Positions 19,166-28,303 of a stretch of 64,000 nucleotides of DNA are shown piece by piece. This DNA comes from Bacteroidota bacterium (GTDB taxonomy: Bacteria > Bacteroidota > Bacteroidia > Bacteroidales > VadinHA17). The position numbers and the translations under genes were made by a program. The DNA lies in NCBI GenBank assembly GCA_016718875.1, contig JADKBL010000004.1, forward strand, positions 124,001 through 188,000, read 5' to 3'. Each line of letters begins with the position of its first letter. Position 1 is the stretch's first letter. The notes beneath the pieces were generated by a model, which saw only the letters and a program-made list of their open reading frames with translations, was not told the DNA's origin and did not search any database.

Positions 19166-20349
19166 GATAGGATCCCCAGTGCTTTTGCAGCCTTGGTAAT
19201 CTTTTCAATTGAGATCTCAACCTGTTCTACGGTATGGGTTGCCATAAGTGAATACCTTATCAGACAATCCTCCTTAGGTACAGCCGGGGAAACAACCGGG
19301 TTAACGAAAACGCCGTCGTTAAGAAGCATCTGCGTCAGCTTAAGAGCCTTTATATCGTCACGGATAAACAGAGGAATGATTGGAGTCTCCGATTTCCCTG
19401 TATCAAATCCGGCTTCTTTAAATCCTTTAAGAGCAATATCTGTTATATCCCAGAGATGTTTTATCCTTTCAGGTTCATTTTCCATTATTTCAATTGATGC
19501 AAGAACTGCAGCCGTTGAAGCAGGCGTCATGGATGCACTGAATATAAGTGTTCTTGAATTATGCTTGATGAAGTTTATTACCTCTTTATCTGCTGCTATA
19601 AAACCTCCCAGTGAAGCAAATGATTTGGAAAATGTACCCATAATAAGGTCAACCTTCTTGGTAAGGCCAAAATGAGATGCAGTACCTGAGCCGTTCTTTC
19701 CAATCACCCCGATTGAGTGAGCATCATCAACCATTATTGATGCATTATACTTTTCTGCAAGCTTCACAACTTCGGGAAGCTTTATAATATCTCCCTCCAT
19801 GGAGAAGATACCATCCACTACTATCATTTTAAGTTTATCCTTGTCGCAAAGTTTAAGCTTGGCTTCAAGGGCATCCATGTCGTTGTGGCTAAATTTCAGC
19901 ACCTTTGAGAAAGAGAGCCGGCTGCCTTCAATTATAGAAGCATGGTCAAGTTCATCAAGAATAAGATAATCATGCCTTCCAGCCAGAAGGGAAACAACTC
20001 CCAGATTTACCTGGAAACCTGTGCTGTAGCAGAGCGCTCCATCCTTATTAACAAGTTCTGCAAGCTTGTTTTCAAGTTTTATATGGATATCGAGAGTCCC
20101 GTTAAGAAACCTCGATCCTGCACAACCGGTTCCGTATTTATCTATTGCGTCTTTAGCAGCCTGTTTAACTTTAGGGTGGTTGGTAAGTCCCAGATAACTG
20201 TTCGATCCGAACATCAGGACCTTCTTACCATTCATCAGAACTACTGTGTCCTGATCAGATTCTATCTCCCTGAAGTAGGGATAGATACCAGCCTGCATAG
20301 CTTTCTGCGGGGCATCATAACCTGAAAGTCTCTCTTGTAAAAATCTCAC
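19162..20349 (-). CDS. spt: Serine palmitoyltransferase (alpha-oxoamine synthase family)
   Basis: 395 residues. It condenses L-serine with an acyl-CoA to 3-ketosphinganine, using PLP, in the cytoplasm. The sequence closely resembles the Bacteroides enzyme as I remember it: an N-terminal LQERLSGYDAPQKAM, then GIYPYFREIES, SNSYLGLTNHPKV, GTGCAGSRFLNGTLDIH, DELDHASIIEG, VDDAHSIGVIG and the PLP-lysine segment GTFSKSFASLGG. Alternatives in the same family are 2-amino-3-ketobutyrate CoA ligase (kbl) and 8-amino-7-oxononanoate synthase (bioF). The GIYPYFREIES start and the neighbouring SDR favour sphingolipid synthesis, a Bacteroidota trait. It is transcribed divergently from the steroid-reductase-like gene. 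Confidence 0.85.
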   Translation of the reverse strand: MRFLQERLSGYDAPQKAMQAGIYPYFREIESDQDTVVLMNGKKVLMFGSNSYLGLTNHPKVKQAAKDAIDKYGTGCAGSRFLNGTLDIHIKLENKLAELVNKDGALCYSTGFQVNLGVVSLLAGRHDYLILDELDHASIIEGSRLSFSKVLKFSHNDMDALEAKLKLCDKDKLKMIVVDGIFSMEGDIIKLPEVVKLAEKYNASIMVDDAHSIGVIGKNGSGTASHFGLTKKVDLIMGTFSKSFASLGGFIAADKEVINFIKHNSRTLIFSASMTPASTAAVLASIEIMENEPERIKHLWDITDIALKGFKEAGFDTGKSETPIIPLFIRDDIKALKLTQMLLNDGVFVNPVVSPAVPKEDCLIRYSLMATHTVEQVEISIEKITKAAKALGILS

Positions 20350-20525
20350 GGGTCTTATTTAATAATTATATTTATGGTCAAAAATAATTAAATTCAATTA
20401 TAAAAGAGGGATTAGTGATATTTTCTAAATTATTTTGCATCAGGGCTTAATAGAATAAAGCATATTTGTTACCAGTAACACTTTTAATTACAGTATTTTA
20501 GGAGCAGGTATTTCGATTTTATGCA

Positions 20526-21274
20526 ATGAACGATCTTTATAATATCTTTTTAATACTTGTTTTTGTCTTTGCAATAACAGTTTTTATACTATTGTTCTTT
20601 ATATCAGCTCCTTATGGAAAATTTCTGCGAAAAGGCTGGGGGCCGGTGGTAAAGTCAAAGTGGGCATGGATGATCATGGAACTTCCTTCTCCATTGTTGA
20701 TGATAACATTTTTTATTACATCATCCCAAAAGTCTTCCATAACAATAATTTTTCTGATAATATGGCTGTTGCATTATTTACACAGAACTTTTATATATTC
20801 ATTTCTGCAATCGGGCAAGAACAAAGACTACCCGGTGGTTGTGGCAGCTATGGCTTTTATTTTTAACTGCATTAATGGGTTTATTAATGGATTTGGAGTA
20901 TTTCATTTGATGCATTATGATTCCTCATGGTTGATTACTGTACCTTTTGTTACAGGAGTTTTCTTATTTCTGACAGGTTTTGCAATAAATAAAACAGCTG
21001 ATGAAAAGCTCAGGCAGATGCGTAAGAATAATCCCGGAAATTATGTTTTGCCCCGCGGCTGGTTTTTTGAATATATTTCATGTCCTCATTACTTTGGAGA
21101 GATTGTGGAATGGCTGGGTTGGGCAGTTATGACTTTGTCGCCAGGCGGATTTGCATTTTTGTTTTTACTTTTGCCAATCTGTTTCCGAGAGCGGTAAAGA
21201 CTCATTTATGGTACAGGGCAAAGTTTGATAATTACCCGGTTAAAAGAAAAGCTGTTATTCCCTTTATAATTTAA
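20526..21274 (+). CDS. 3-oxo-5-alpha-steroid 4-dehydrogenase-like membrane protein (frameshifted)
   Basis: Multi-pass membrane protein of the steroid 5-alpha-reductase family, about 249 codons when repaired. The C-terminal hallmark is clear: NYVLPRGWFFEYISCPHYFGEIVEWLGWA, shortened here to its key residues Pro-Arg-Gly, Ser-Cys-Pro-His-Tyr and Glu-x-x-Glu-Trp. The upstream frame stops at 21197, but adding one T to the T5 run near 21152-21156 continues the family C-terminus (FANLFPRAVKTHLWYRAKF) to the stop at 21274. In bacteria this family reduces enoyl groups of lipids or sterol-like substrates. The position next to spt hints at a lipid role, but the substrate is unknown. Confidence 0.82.
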
Positions 21275-21314
21275 TCCAATTATTTTGGTGAATATAATTA
21301 TGCGATTTACTTTT

Positions 21315-21411
21315 GTGGCCGAAATCAAATCAGAGAATCTAATGGATGACGACCCGGCGGATAGGTTAATTTTAATCCTGGTATAGAGGATTTGCCGGTC
21401 GTTTCGGTCAC
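21315..21411 (+). promoter_or_regulatory. Foldable 5' leader RNA upstream of the metal-transport genes (candidate riboswitch)
   Basis: Nested pairing is visible. GTGGCCGAAA (21315-21324) pairs with TTTCGGTCAC (21402-21411) through one G-U. Inside, CGAC and CGGC (21350-21353, 21355-21358) pair with GCCG and GTCG (21394-21401) around a bulged C. An apical AGG.TTAA/TTAA.CCT hairpin spans 21364-21380. The leader ends about 30 nt before the ATG and its strong Shine-Dalgarno. It does not match the M-box or yybP-ykoY motifs that I can recall, so its class is unassigned. Confidence 0.4.
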
Positions 21412-21444
21412 TTCCTTATATATCAGAAAAAAAAGGAGGTGACT

Positions 21445-22719
21445 ATGACATCACTCACAACATTTTATTTAAGCGGAATTATTGGCAAAGAGGCATTTGA
21501 TGCCGATGGCGATGCTATAGGTGTAATCAGGGATTTGCTTGTTAATGCCATGCCTTCAGGGCAAAATGATCCCGGACAACAATTGGTAACCGGAATTAAA
21601 CTGAGGGTGAGGAAGGAGACACATATATATTCTTTCAGTACTTTCAGGGTTGTTAAGGCAAGGGAGAGGATAAATGTATCCTGTTCTGAACTTATTGAGC
21701 TTAACAATGAAGAATCTGAAAATGGTCTTCTTCTGGTCGAAAGCATACTTGATAAGCAGATTGTTGACCTTAACGGACGTAAACTTGTAAGAGTAAATGA
21801 TGTCAGACTGGCAACTCTTCCCGCAGGAACATTCGCAATAGCTGTTGATATCGGAATAGAAGGACTATTAAGACGGATTGGGATTGCACACCCTATGAAG
21901 CAGTTGCTATCTCTTTTCAGCATAAATATCCCTGCAAAATTTATCCTATGGGATGATGTTCAGGCTATAGATTTTTCAAATCTGAATATACGGCTCTCGA
22001 AAAGCTATGCAAAACTTCATACTCTTCACCCCTCAGATATTGCCGATATCCTGGAGGACCTTGGGAAAAAATCAAGTATGTCGGTTTTCTCTGCCCTCGA
22101 TGAGGAAAAGGCAGCAGATGTTCTTGAAGAACTTGAGACACATGCCCAGATCCATATAGTTGAGAACCTGCCGGTTGGAAAAGCAGCTGACGTTCTCGAA
22201 AAGATGCCTGCCGACGAAGTGGCCGATATTCTCGATGAACTGGAGGATGAAAAGGCAGAGCTTCTACTTAAGGAAATGGATATGGAATCATCACAGGAGG
22301 TAAGAGAGCTTCTTGAATATCCAGATAATTCTGTGGGTAGCCTTATGTCTACAGATTTCATTTCTTTCAAAGCAGGAACTACCGTGGAAGAAGTTATTGA
22401 GGAATTAAGGATAAAAAAACCTGAACCATCAGAACTTTACAACCTCTTTGTCACTGAGAAAAGTGATGAACTTATTGGTACTTTCAACCTCCGTGATCTT
22501 GTTATTGCAGCTCCAAATTCGCTTGTTGGAGATATCATGAAAAAGGAACCTCTGTTTCTTTATGATAATCAGAAAGTTCAGGATATTGCAGAGCTTGTTT
22601 CAAAATATAATCTGCTGGCTGTGCCTGTGGTTGACAGAAATGAGCAGCTTCAGGGAATGGTGGTGGTTGATGATGTGGTGGAAGACCTTATAAATGAAAG
22701 GAGAACGAAGAAAAGGTAA
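21445..22719 (+). CDS. Cytoplasmic MgtE_N/CBS-domain protein (metal-transport regulator)
   Basis: The start is the ATG at 21445, preceded by an unusually strong Shine-Dalgarno (AAGGAGGTGAC) for this phylum; a GTG at 21439 lies inside it. The protein of 424 residues has an N-terminal PRC-barrel-like region (VIRDLLVN, DLNGRKLVRVNDVRL). A helical MgtE N domain with repeated helices follows (HPSDIADILEDLG, ADVLEELETH, ADVLEKMPADEVADILDEL). A pair of CBS domains (GSLMSTDFISFKAGTTVEEV; GDIMKKEPLFLYDN) ends it. There are no membrane segments, so it is not itself MgtE. Proteins of this build commonly precede NRAMP genes, and it probably senses divalent metal or nucleotide and controls the transporter encoded next. 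Confidence 0.85.
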   Translation: MTSLTTFYLSGIIGKEAFDADGDAIGVIRDLLVNAMPSGQNDPGQQLVTGIKLRVRKETHIYSFSTFRVVKARERINVSCSELIELNNEESENGLLLVESILDKQIVDLNGRKLVRVNDVRLATLPAGTFAIAVDIGIEGLLRRIGIAHPMKQLLSLFSINIPAKFILWDDVQAIDFSNLNIRLSKSYAKLHTLHPSDIADILEDLGKKSSMSVFSALDEEKAADVLEELETHAQIHIVENLPVGKAADVLEKMPADEVADILDELEDEKAELLLKEMDMESSQEVRELLEYPDNSVGSLMSTDFISFKAGTTVEEVIEELRIKKPEPSELYNLFVTEKSDELIGTFNLRDLVIAAPNSLVGDIMKKEPLFLYDNQKVQDIAELVSKYNLLAVPVVDRNEQLQGMVVVDDVVEDLINERRTKKR

Positions 22720-22724
22720 TAAAA

Positions 22725-22804
22725 GGCGCAGGGCGCAGGGCGCAGGGCGCAGGGCTCAAGCTGACTCGAATTAAACGAGCAACCAGTAACCAGCAACCAG
22801 TAAC
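22725..22804. repeat. Short tandem repeats between the MgtE_N/CBS and NRAMP genes
   Basis: Four exact copies of GGCGCAG occupy 22725-22752. After a spacer, AACCAGTAACCAGC (22781-22794) is followed by a partial second copy (22795-22804). No gene or terminator is visible. The tract lies in the 94-nt gap and could slip. Confidence 0.7.
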
Positions 22805-22813
22805 TAATAAGTT

Positions 22814-24067
22814 ATGTTCAGGAACAGATTTAAAGACATACATTTTTTTAAGAAGCTTGCAATCTTCTTTGCAATTCTTGGTCCCGGAATTATTACCGGG
22901 AGCGTCGACAATGATGCAGGTGGAATTACCACCTACTCGGTAGCCGGGGCAATGTATGGTTATGGACTTATCTGGACACTGATCCCATCATTTATTGTCC
23001 TTCTGGTTATACAGGAAATGAATGCACGGATGGGTATTGTAACCGGGAAAGGACTCTCTGACCTGATAAGGGAGAATGCCGGAATGAAGATAACCTTCCT
23101 TATATTCCTCGGACTTCTGTTTTCCAATATCGGAAATACAACAACAGAATTTGCCGGAGTTGCAGGAAGTATGGAAATATTCGGCATCAGTAAGTATATT
23201 TCCGTACCGATAGTTGCGGTTCTGGTTTGGTTCCTTGTTGTAAAAGGTACTTATGAAATTGCAGAACGCATATTCCTTTTATTCAGTTTATCACTTCTGA
23301 CATATGTTGTTTCAGCCCTGATGAGTAAACCCGACTGGTCGGAAATTGGATCAGCCGTTATCAGGCCCCGGATGGAGATGAACACACAGAGTCTTGCCAT
23401 GGTCATTGCCCTTGTCGGAACCACAATTGCTCCCTGGATGCAGTTTTATATGCAGGCTTCTGTTATTGAGAAAGGTCTGAAGATGAAGAACTTCAGGTTT
23501 ACGCTTATTGATATTGCAGTAGGTTGTGTCGTCACTGTAGTGGTAGCTTTCTTTATTATGGTGGCATGCGGATCAACACTGCATCCGAATGGCATTCAGA
23601 TAAATGAAGCGAAAGATGCTGCCCTTGCCCTTGAACCGCTTGCAGGAAAGCTAGCGTCTCATGTATTTGCATTCGGACTTTTTATTGCATCAGTCTTTTC
23701 CGCAACAATACTTCCTCTTGCAACAGCTTTTTATGTGTCTGAAGCTTTTGGCTTTGAGGCAGGAATAGATAAGAAATGGGATGAGGCCAAAGAATTTTAT
23801 ATCCTTTATACAGGCATATTAATAATATCAGCTCTTATTATACTTCTTCCGGGAGCCCCTCTGATAAAAATCTCAATATGGTCACAGGTACTAAACGGGA
23901 TACTCCTTCCCGTGGTACTTATAAGCATGATTCTCCTCATCAATAACAAGAAGATAATGGGAGCCTATGTAAACAATCTGACCCAGAATATTATAGGGTG
24001 GACAGCAGTTGTTATACTTGTGGGATTGTCTTTGATACTGCTTGTTATTCCTTTTTTCAGCAGATGA
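22814..24067 (+). CDS. NRAMP-family divalent metal transporter
   Basis: 417 residues, about 11 membrane helices. It imports Mn2+/Fe2+ (or in some clades other metals) with protons across the inner membrane. The helix-1 metal-site region reads GPGIITGSVDNDAGGITTYS: the D-N-D region is present, but the canonical DPGN is replaced by SVDNDAGG, a variant seen in NRAMP-related transporters whose metal choice may differ. Helix 6 contains GTTIAPWMQFYMQAS in place of the usual MPHNLYLH, which supports a divergent NRAMP-related clade. The partner MgtE_N/CBS protein upstream suggests Mg2+ or Mn2+. Metal specificity is uncertain. Confidence 0.82.
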   Translation: MFRNRFKDIHFFKKLAIFFAILGPGIITGSVDNDAGGITTYSVAGAMYGYGLIWTLIPSFIVLLVIQEMNARMGIVTGKGLSDLIRENAGMKITFLIFLGLLFSNIGNTTTEFAGVAGSMEIFGISKYISVPIVAVLVWFLVVKGTYEIAERIFLLFSLSLLTYVVSALMSKPDWSEIGSAVIRPRMEMNTQSLAMVIALVGTTIAPWMQFYMQASVIEKGLKMKNFRFTLIDIAVGCVVTVVVAFFIMVACGSTLHPNGIQINEAKDAALALEPLAGKLASHVFAFGLFIASVFSATILPLATAFYVSEAFGFEAGIDKKWDEAKEFYILYTGILIISALIILLPGAPLIKISIWSQVLNGILLPVVLISMILLINNKKIMGAYVNNLTQNIIGWTAVVILVGLSLILLVIPFFSR

Positions 24068-24111
24068 ACATATTTTTTCTAATTTGCAGTTTTTACAAAT
24101 AACTTCCTGAT

Positions 24112-24669
24112 ATGAAATGTGAAAGACATCCATGGCACAGTATTGAACCGGGCCATGATGCTCCTGAATTTGTCAGGAGTATTATTGAGATACCCAAGGG
24201 TTCAAAAGGTAAGTATGAAATGGATAAAGAATCAGGATTGTTAAAACTGGACAGGGTCCTTTTCTCATCGGTACATTATCCTGCTAATTATGGCTTTATA
24301 CCACAGACTTACTGTGACGATCATGACCCGCTTGATATTCTTGTAATCTGTTCAATTGATGTTTATCCGATGTGCCTTATTGAAGCTAAGGTCATTGGGG
24401 CAATGGAAATGATTGACGGAACTGAAAGGGACGACAAGATAATCGCAGTAGCCAAGAATGATATGTCAGTGAACCATATAAATGACCTTTCAGAGCTTCC
24501 TCCCCATACCCTGGTTGAGCTTAAAAGGTTCTTTGAAGATTACAAAAACCTTGAGCACAAGGATGTTCTGGTTGAAAAATTCATGGACAGGGAAAAGGCC
24601 TACGAAATCATAACAGAGAGTATGAAGCTTTATTCAGAAAAAAGGACATCACTTATAAGTTCGCACTGA
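24112..24669 (+). CDS. ppa: Inorganic pyrophosphatase (family I)
   Basis: 185 residues, cytoplasmic. It hydrolyses pyrophosphate to phosphate with Mg2+, pulling biosynthetic reactions forward. The signature Asp70-His-Asp72-Pro-Leu-Asp75 matches the family D-x-D-P-x-D motif. Other conserved elements are EIPKGSKGKYE, HYPANYGFIPQT and the later AKNDMSVNHI segment. The length is normal for bacterial family I enzymes. It lies 44 nt downstream of the NRAMP gene and may be co-transcribed; its stop abuts the convergent sialidase-like gene with no spacer. Confidence 0.95.
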   Translation: MKCERHPWHSIEPGHDAPEFVRSIIEIPKGSKGKYEMDKESGLLKLDRVLFSSVHYPANYGFIPQTYCDDHDPLDILVICSIDVYPMCLIEAKVIGAMEMIDGTERDDKIIAVAKNDMSVNHINDLSELPPHTLVELKRFFEDYKNLEHKDVLVEKFMDREKAYEIITESMKLYSEKRTSLISSH

Positions 24670-25740
24670 TCATTTATCTCCGGGCCATTCTTTATCTGCC
24701 AGTGGTTTGCTTATTATTTTTGATGGATCAATAACAACATGTTTAATGAGCATTCTCTTCCAGGTATAAGTTATATGTACCATACCGTCACCTGACTGAA
24801 TTACTGCCGGATAAGAAAATTCTGTCCCTTCAATGTCGTTTTCAAGCAGCGCCGCAGCCTGCCATTTGATGCCATCTTCTGATACTGCCACTCCAAGACT
24901 GTTCCTCCCTTTGGAAAGGTGATTATATACCAGCAGGTGCTTCCCGTCCTTAAGTGTTACTGCGTCAATTCCGGAGTTTGGATTGGGAAGGTCCGTCTCA
25001 GAAAGAGGGCTCCATGTATACCCGTTGTCTATCGATTCTGAAGTAAGGATCCGGGATGAAGTGCTCCTGCAGAGCATCTGTATTTTTCCTCCTTTGTGAG
25101 TGATTATTGCAGGCTGGATGGCCCCTGTGGTTTTTTCATTCAGGGCCGCTGTCCGTTCCCATGATTTGCCGTAATCAGGGGTGAATTCCATATGAACCCT
25201 CCATCCGTCATTTTCGGTACTTGATGGACATATAAGTTCACCATTCTCAAGCAGAACAGGTTTGTTTTTAATTGGTCCGAGAATATTCTTTGGAAGCCTT
25301 GTGGGTTCAGACCAGTTCCTGCCTTCATTATCAGAGGTCATCAGCATACCCCACCAGGCTGCAGGTGACGGCCCGACCTTATAGAATAGAAGAACCTTTT
25401 CTCCGGTATTGTAAAGTACCGGGTTCCAGCACGGATGACGCATGAGTTTATTAAGAATTCCGTTTGCAACTTCAACAGGTTTTGACCATCGGCCATTTTC
25501 ATATCGGCTGGTCCATATTCCAACATCCTTGTTACCTTCCTGGGTACCGGCAAACCATGCTGCAAGCAAACCATTACTTGTTGAGATTATTGTTGAAGCA
25601 TGACACGACGGGGCAGTAATATCACCGGTTTTCCAGATGAATTCTGTTTTAATTATGCAATCCTTTCCGGTAAAAGGATCAGCTGAGTATGCTATTGAGC
25701 ATAAAATAAGAATAAACGGTAATAATATTATTTTCTTCAT
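24670..25740 (-). CDS. Secreted sialidase-like BNR/Asp-box beta-propeller protein
   Basis: 356 residues with a Sec signal peptide ending near IAYSA. At least four Asp-box-like motifs (S-x-D-x-G-x-x-W) are visible: TSDNEGRNW, TPDYGKSW, SIDNGYTW and SEDGIKW. This supports a six-bladed sialidase-type propeller (BNR_2 group). Conserved CHASTI, LLAAWFAGTQEG and RHPCWNPVL blocks are typical of the exo-alpha-sialidase-like proteins found in Bacteroidota polysaccharide loci. Whether it cleaves sialic acid or another glycan bond cannot be decided, as the Arg triad was not verified. It is convergent with ppa and divergent from the amidohydrolase gene. Confidence 0.8.
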   Translation of the reverse strand: MKKIILLPFILILCSIAYSADPFTGKDCIIKTEFIWKTGDITAPSCHASTIISTSNGLLAAWFAGTQEGNKDVGIWTSRYENGRWSKPVEVANGILNKLMRHPCWNPVLYNTGEKVLLFYKVGPSPAAWWGMLMTSDNEGRNWSEPTRLPKNILGPIKNKPVLLENGELICPSSTENDGWRVHMEFTPDYGKSWERTAALNEKTTGAIQPAIITHKGGKIQMLCRSTSSRILTSESIDNGYTWSPLSETDLPNPNSGIDAVTLKDGKHLLVYNHLSKGRNSLGVAVSEDGIKWQAAALLENDIEGTEFSYPAVIQSGDGMVHITYTWKRMLIKHVVIDPSKIISKPLADKEWPGDK

Positions 25741-25821
25741 GGCTGACTGATTGAAAAATCTTTTAAATTTAAAGATTTGAATTCAATCTTCATGGGTTTT
25801 AAGATTAAAAAAGATAATCTG

Positions 25822-27381
25822 ATGAAATCATCTTCCCGCAGCAAGAATATATTATTGATTTCCATACCGCTAATAATTTTGTCACTTTCCGTATTTGCAC
25901 AGAAGAATAAGGAGGAGGAATATCTTGGAAAGGCCGATCTGTATAAGGCTAAAAAGAGTATGCTTGAATATCTAAGCGATACAAATTTAGTCAGAAAATA
26001 CGGTCTCATCTCAGACGCAATATGGAGCTATGCCGAGCTCGGCATGCAGGAGTTTAAATCATCTGCGCTTCTTATAAAAACACTTGAAGAGGCAGGTTTC
26101 AGTGTTGAGAAAAATGTTGCGGGTATGCCAACCTGTTTTGTTGCAACCTGGGGATCGGGTAAACCAGTAATAGGTATCCTTGGTGAGTTTGACGCCCTGC
26201 CTATGATTTCACAGAAACCTCTGAGCGCGGTGCAGGCTCCTCTCGTTAGCGGAGCACCCGGGCATGGATGCGGACATAATATGATGGGAACTGCTGGTGT
26301 AGCTGCAATTGTTGCGCTAAAGAAAGCAATGGAAGAGAATAATATAGCCGGGACTATTAAATTTTTTGGATCACCGGCAGAAGAGACTCTCATTAGCCGT
26401 CCTTACATGGTCAGAGCCGGAGTTTTTAAAGACGTTGATGCCGTTATTGATAATCATGCAGCATCAGAGCTGGCAACAAGCTATGGAATAAACGGAACCG
26501 CCGTAATGTCGGTTATCTTTTCATTCAAAGGAAAGACAGCCCATGCAGCCGGTGCTCCCTGGACAGGAAAAAGTGCTCTTGATGGTGTTGAACTTATGAA
26601 TATTGCATCAAATTATCTCAGGGAACACCTTTTCTATACCCATCGCCTTCATTATGTTGTTACTGAAGGAGGTGAAGCACCTAATGTGGTTCCTGACAGG
26701 GCTTCAGTCTGGTATTATATAAGGAATACAGACGAGAGGCTTGAAGAGATGTATGCAAGGGTTCTTGACTGTGCAAAGGGGGCAGCACTGGCTTCCGGCA
26801 CTGTACTTGATACTGTTACAGTACTGACTGCCACTCATCAGAGGCATTCAAACAAGGCACTCGCTCAGGTTATTCAGAAGAATATTGAGCTTATCGGGAT
26901 GCCTGACTGGACCGAACAGGAGCATCAGTTTGCAAAAACACTGCAGAAAGAGCTTGGAGAAAAGGAAACCGGATATCCTGTTAAAACCAAAGGACTGTCA
27001 AAACCATCTGATATTCAGGTAGGAGGGGGATCATCTGATGTTGGGGAGGTAACACTTGTTGCTCCTACTGCTACAATTAATTTTCCCGGAGTTGTCCCGG
27101 GTTCTATTGGTCACCACTGGTCAACTGTTACATCAAATTATGGAAGTGCAGCATGGAAGGGGTTGAATACCGGCGCCAAAGCTATTTCCGCTTCTGCACT
27201 TGACCTGCTTACCAGGCCAAAACTTCTTGAGGAGATAAAAAAAGAATTTAATGAATATTCAAAAGATCATCCCTATAAATCATTTCTCCCTGAAGGAGCA
27301 CAGCCTCCTCTGAATCTGAATAAGGAACTGATGGATAAATACAGGGATGCTATGATGAAACTTGGAGCTGGCGAAAACTGA
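25822..27381 (+). CDS. Exported M20-family amidohydrolase (AbgB/aminoacylase-like)
   Basis: I place the start at the ATG at 25822 (MKSSSRSKN) because it gives a proper Sec signal peptide ending in SVFAQ. The upstream in-frame ATG at 25777 would add 15 residues. The metallopeptidase M20 core is clear: GEFDALP with GHGCGHNMMG (metal-binding His and Cys/His), SPAEETLI (Glu-Glu), the dimerisation domain with FKGKTAHAAGAPW, and a late GSSDVGEV. It most resembles the AbgB/amidohydrolase branch, which removes acyl or aminobenzoyl groups from amino acids. It is predicted to be periplasmic with a dinuclear metal site. The substrate is unknown. Confidence 0.88.
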   Translation: MKSSSRSKNILLISIPLIILSLSVFAQKNKEEEYLGKADLYKAKKSMLEYLSDTNLVRKYGLISDAIWSYAELGMQEFKSSALLIKTLEEAGFSVEKNVAGMPTCFVATWGSGKPVIGILGEFDALPMISQKPLSAVQAPLVSGAPGHGCGHNMMGTAGVAAIVALKKAMEENNIAGTIKFFGSPAEETLISRPYMVRAGVFKDVDAVIDNHAASELATSYGINGTAVMSVIFSFKGKTAHAAGAPWTGKSALDGVELMNIASNYLREHLFYTHRLHYVVTEGGEAPNVVPDRASVWYYIRNTDERLEEMYARVLDCAKGAALASGTVLDTVTVLTATHQRHSNKALAQVIQKNIELIGMPDWTEQEHQFAKTLQKELGEKETGYPVKTKGLSKPSDIQVGGGSSDVGEVTLVAPTATINFPGVVPGSIGHHWSTVTSNYGSAAWKGLNTGAKAISASALDLLTRPKLLEEIKKEFNEYSKDHPYKSFLPEGAQPPLNLNKELMDKYRDAMMKLGAGEN

Positions 27382-27455
27382 TTTTCAAAGAATAACTTTA
27401 AATATATCTTTGCCCTTTTCCGGTACATTGTTATTATATAACCAGATAATTGATA

Positions 27456-28244
27456 ATGCAGCAGGGATATTTTCCATCAGACATTTATACCACACAGGTA
27501 AAGACCAAACCTTCGCTGTGGGACAAACTTATTACAAACAGTCGTTTATACTTTACAGTTAAATATGCCATGGTTGTGTTCCGGACCAGGAAGGAAGCCA
27601 TCAGGAAGGTATACGATACCGTTGCCTGGCATAAATCATCATATGATATTTTCAGGTTCATTGAGAATACCGGCGGCAGGTTCAATATAACCGGTATGGA
27701 AAACATTCTGAAAAGTGAAAAACCGGTACTCTTTATCAGCAACCATATGAGTACACTGGAAACAATGATTTTCCCATGTATTATTGCACCCAGGCGGGAG
27801 GTCACATTTGTCGTAAAGGAAAGCCTGGTGAAGCATCCGCTTTTTAAGGATGTGATGCTTTCAAGAAATCCGATAGTTGTGGGCAGATCTGACCCGAGGA
27901 AGGATCTGGAGGCGGTGATGAACGGAGGAGCTGAGCTGCTTGCAAAGGGATTTTCCATAGTAATTTTTCCCCAGAGTACCAGGAGCCTGGAATTTAAACC
28001 TGAAGAATTTAACTCTATCGGTGTGAAGCTTGCAAAAAAAGCAGGTGTTCCTGTTGTACCTGTAGCAATCAAAACAGATTTCTGGGGAAACGGAAAGCTA
28101 ATTAAGGAGCTTGGTCCTCTTGACAGGAAAAAGACAATCCACATTAAATTCGGTGAACCATTCAGTATAACCGGGAATGGTAAGGAAGAGAACAGCCGGA
28201 TAATCAGTTTTATTCAGTCATCGCTGGCGGAATGGAATAAATAA
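27456..28244 (+). CDS. 1-acyl-sn-glycerol-3-phosphate acyltransferase-like protein
   Basis: 262 residues. The start is the ATG at 27456; the longer reading uses TTG. PlsC-type acyltransferase features are block I SNHMSTLET, an R/D-containing block II GRSDPRKD, block III FPQSTRS (usually FPEGTRS) and block IV AGVPVVPVAIK. The catalytic box is His97-X4-Glu102 instead of the usual His-X4-Asp, and the Glu of block III is Gln. The enzyme would acylate lysophosphatidate or another acceptor at the inner membrane. The altered motifs suggest an acceptor outside glycerolipid synthesis, possibly an ornithine or sphingoid-type lipid, but this is speculative. Confidence 0.82.
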   Translation: MQQGYFPSDIYTTQVKTKPSLWDKLITNSRLYFTVKYAMVVFRTRKEAIRKVYDTVAWHKSSYDIFRFIENTGGRFNITGMENILKSEKPVLFISNHMSTLETMIFPCIIAPRREVTFVVKESLVKHPLFKDVMLSRNPIVVGRSDPRKDLEAVMNGGAELLAKGFSIVIFPQSTRSLEFKPEEFNSIGVKLAKKAGVPVVPVAIKTDFWGNGKLIKELGPLDRKKTIHIKFGEPFSITGNGKEENSRIISFIQSSLAEWNK

Positions 28245-28303
28245 ATTTTACCCCGTGTGACTCCGTAGTTATTATAATCTTATACAAGACCGGTAATTAT
28301 TTT

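Noticed and set aside
21315..21411. M-box or yybP-ykoY riboswitch
   Set aside because: The conserved sequence elements of those classes, as I recall them, are not present. Only the general foldability is supported, so it is listed as unassigned.
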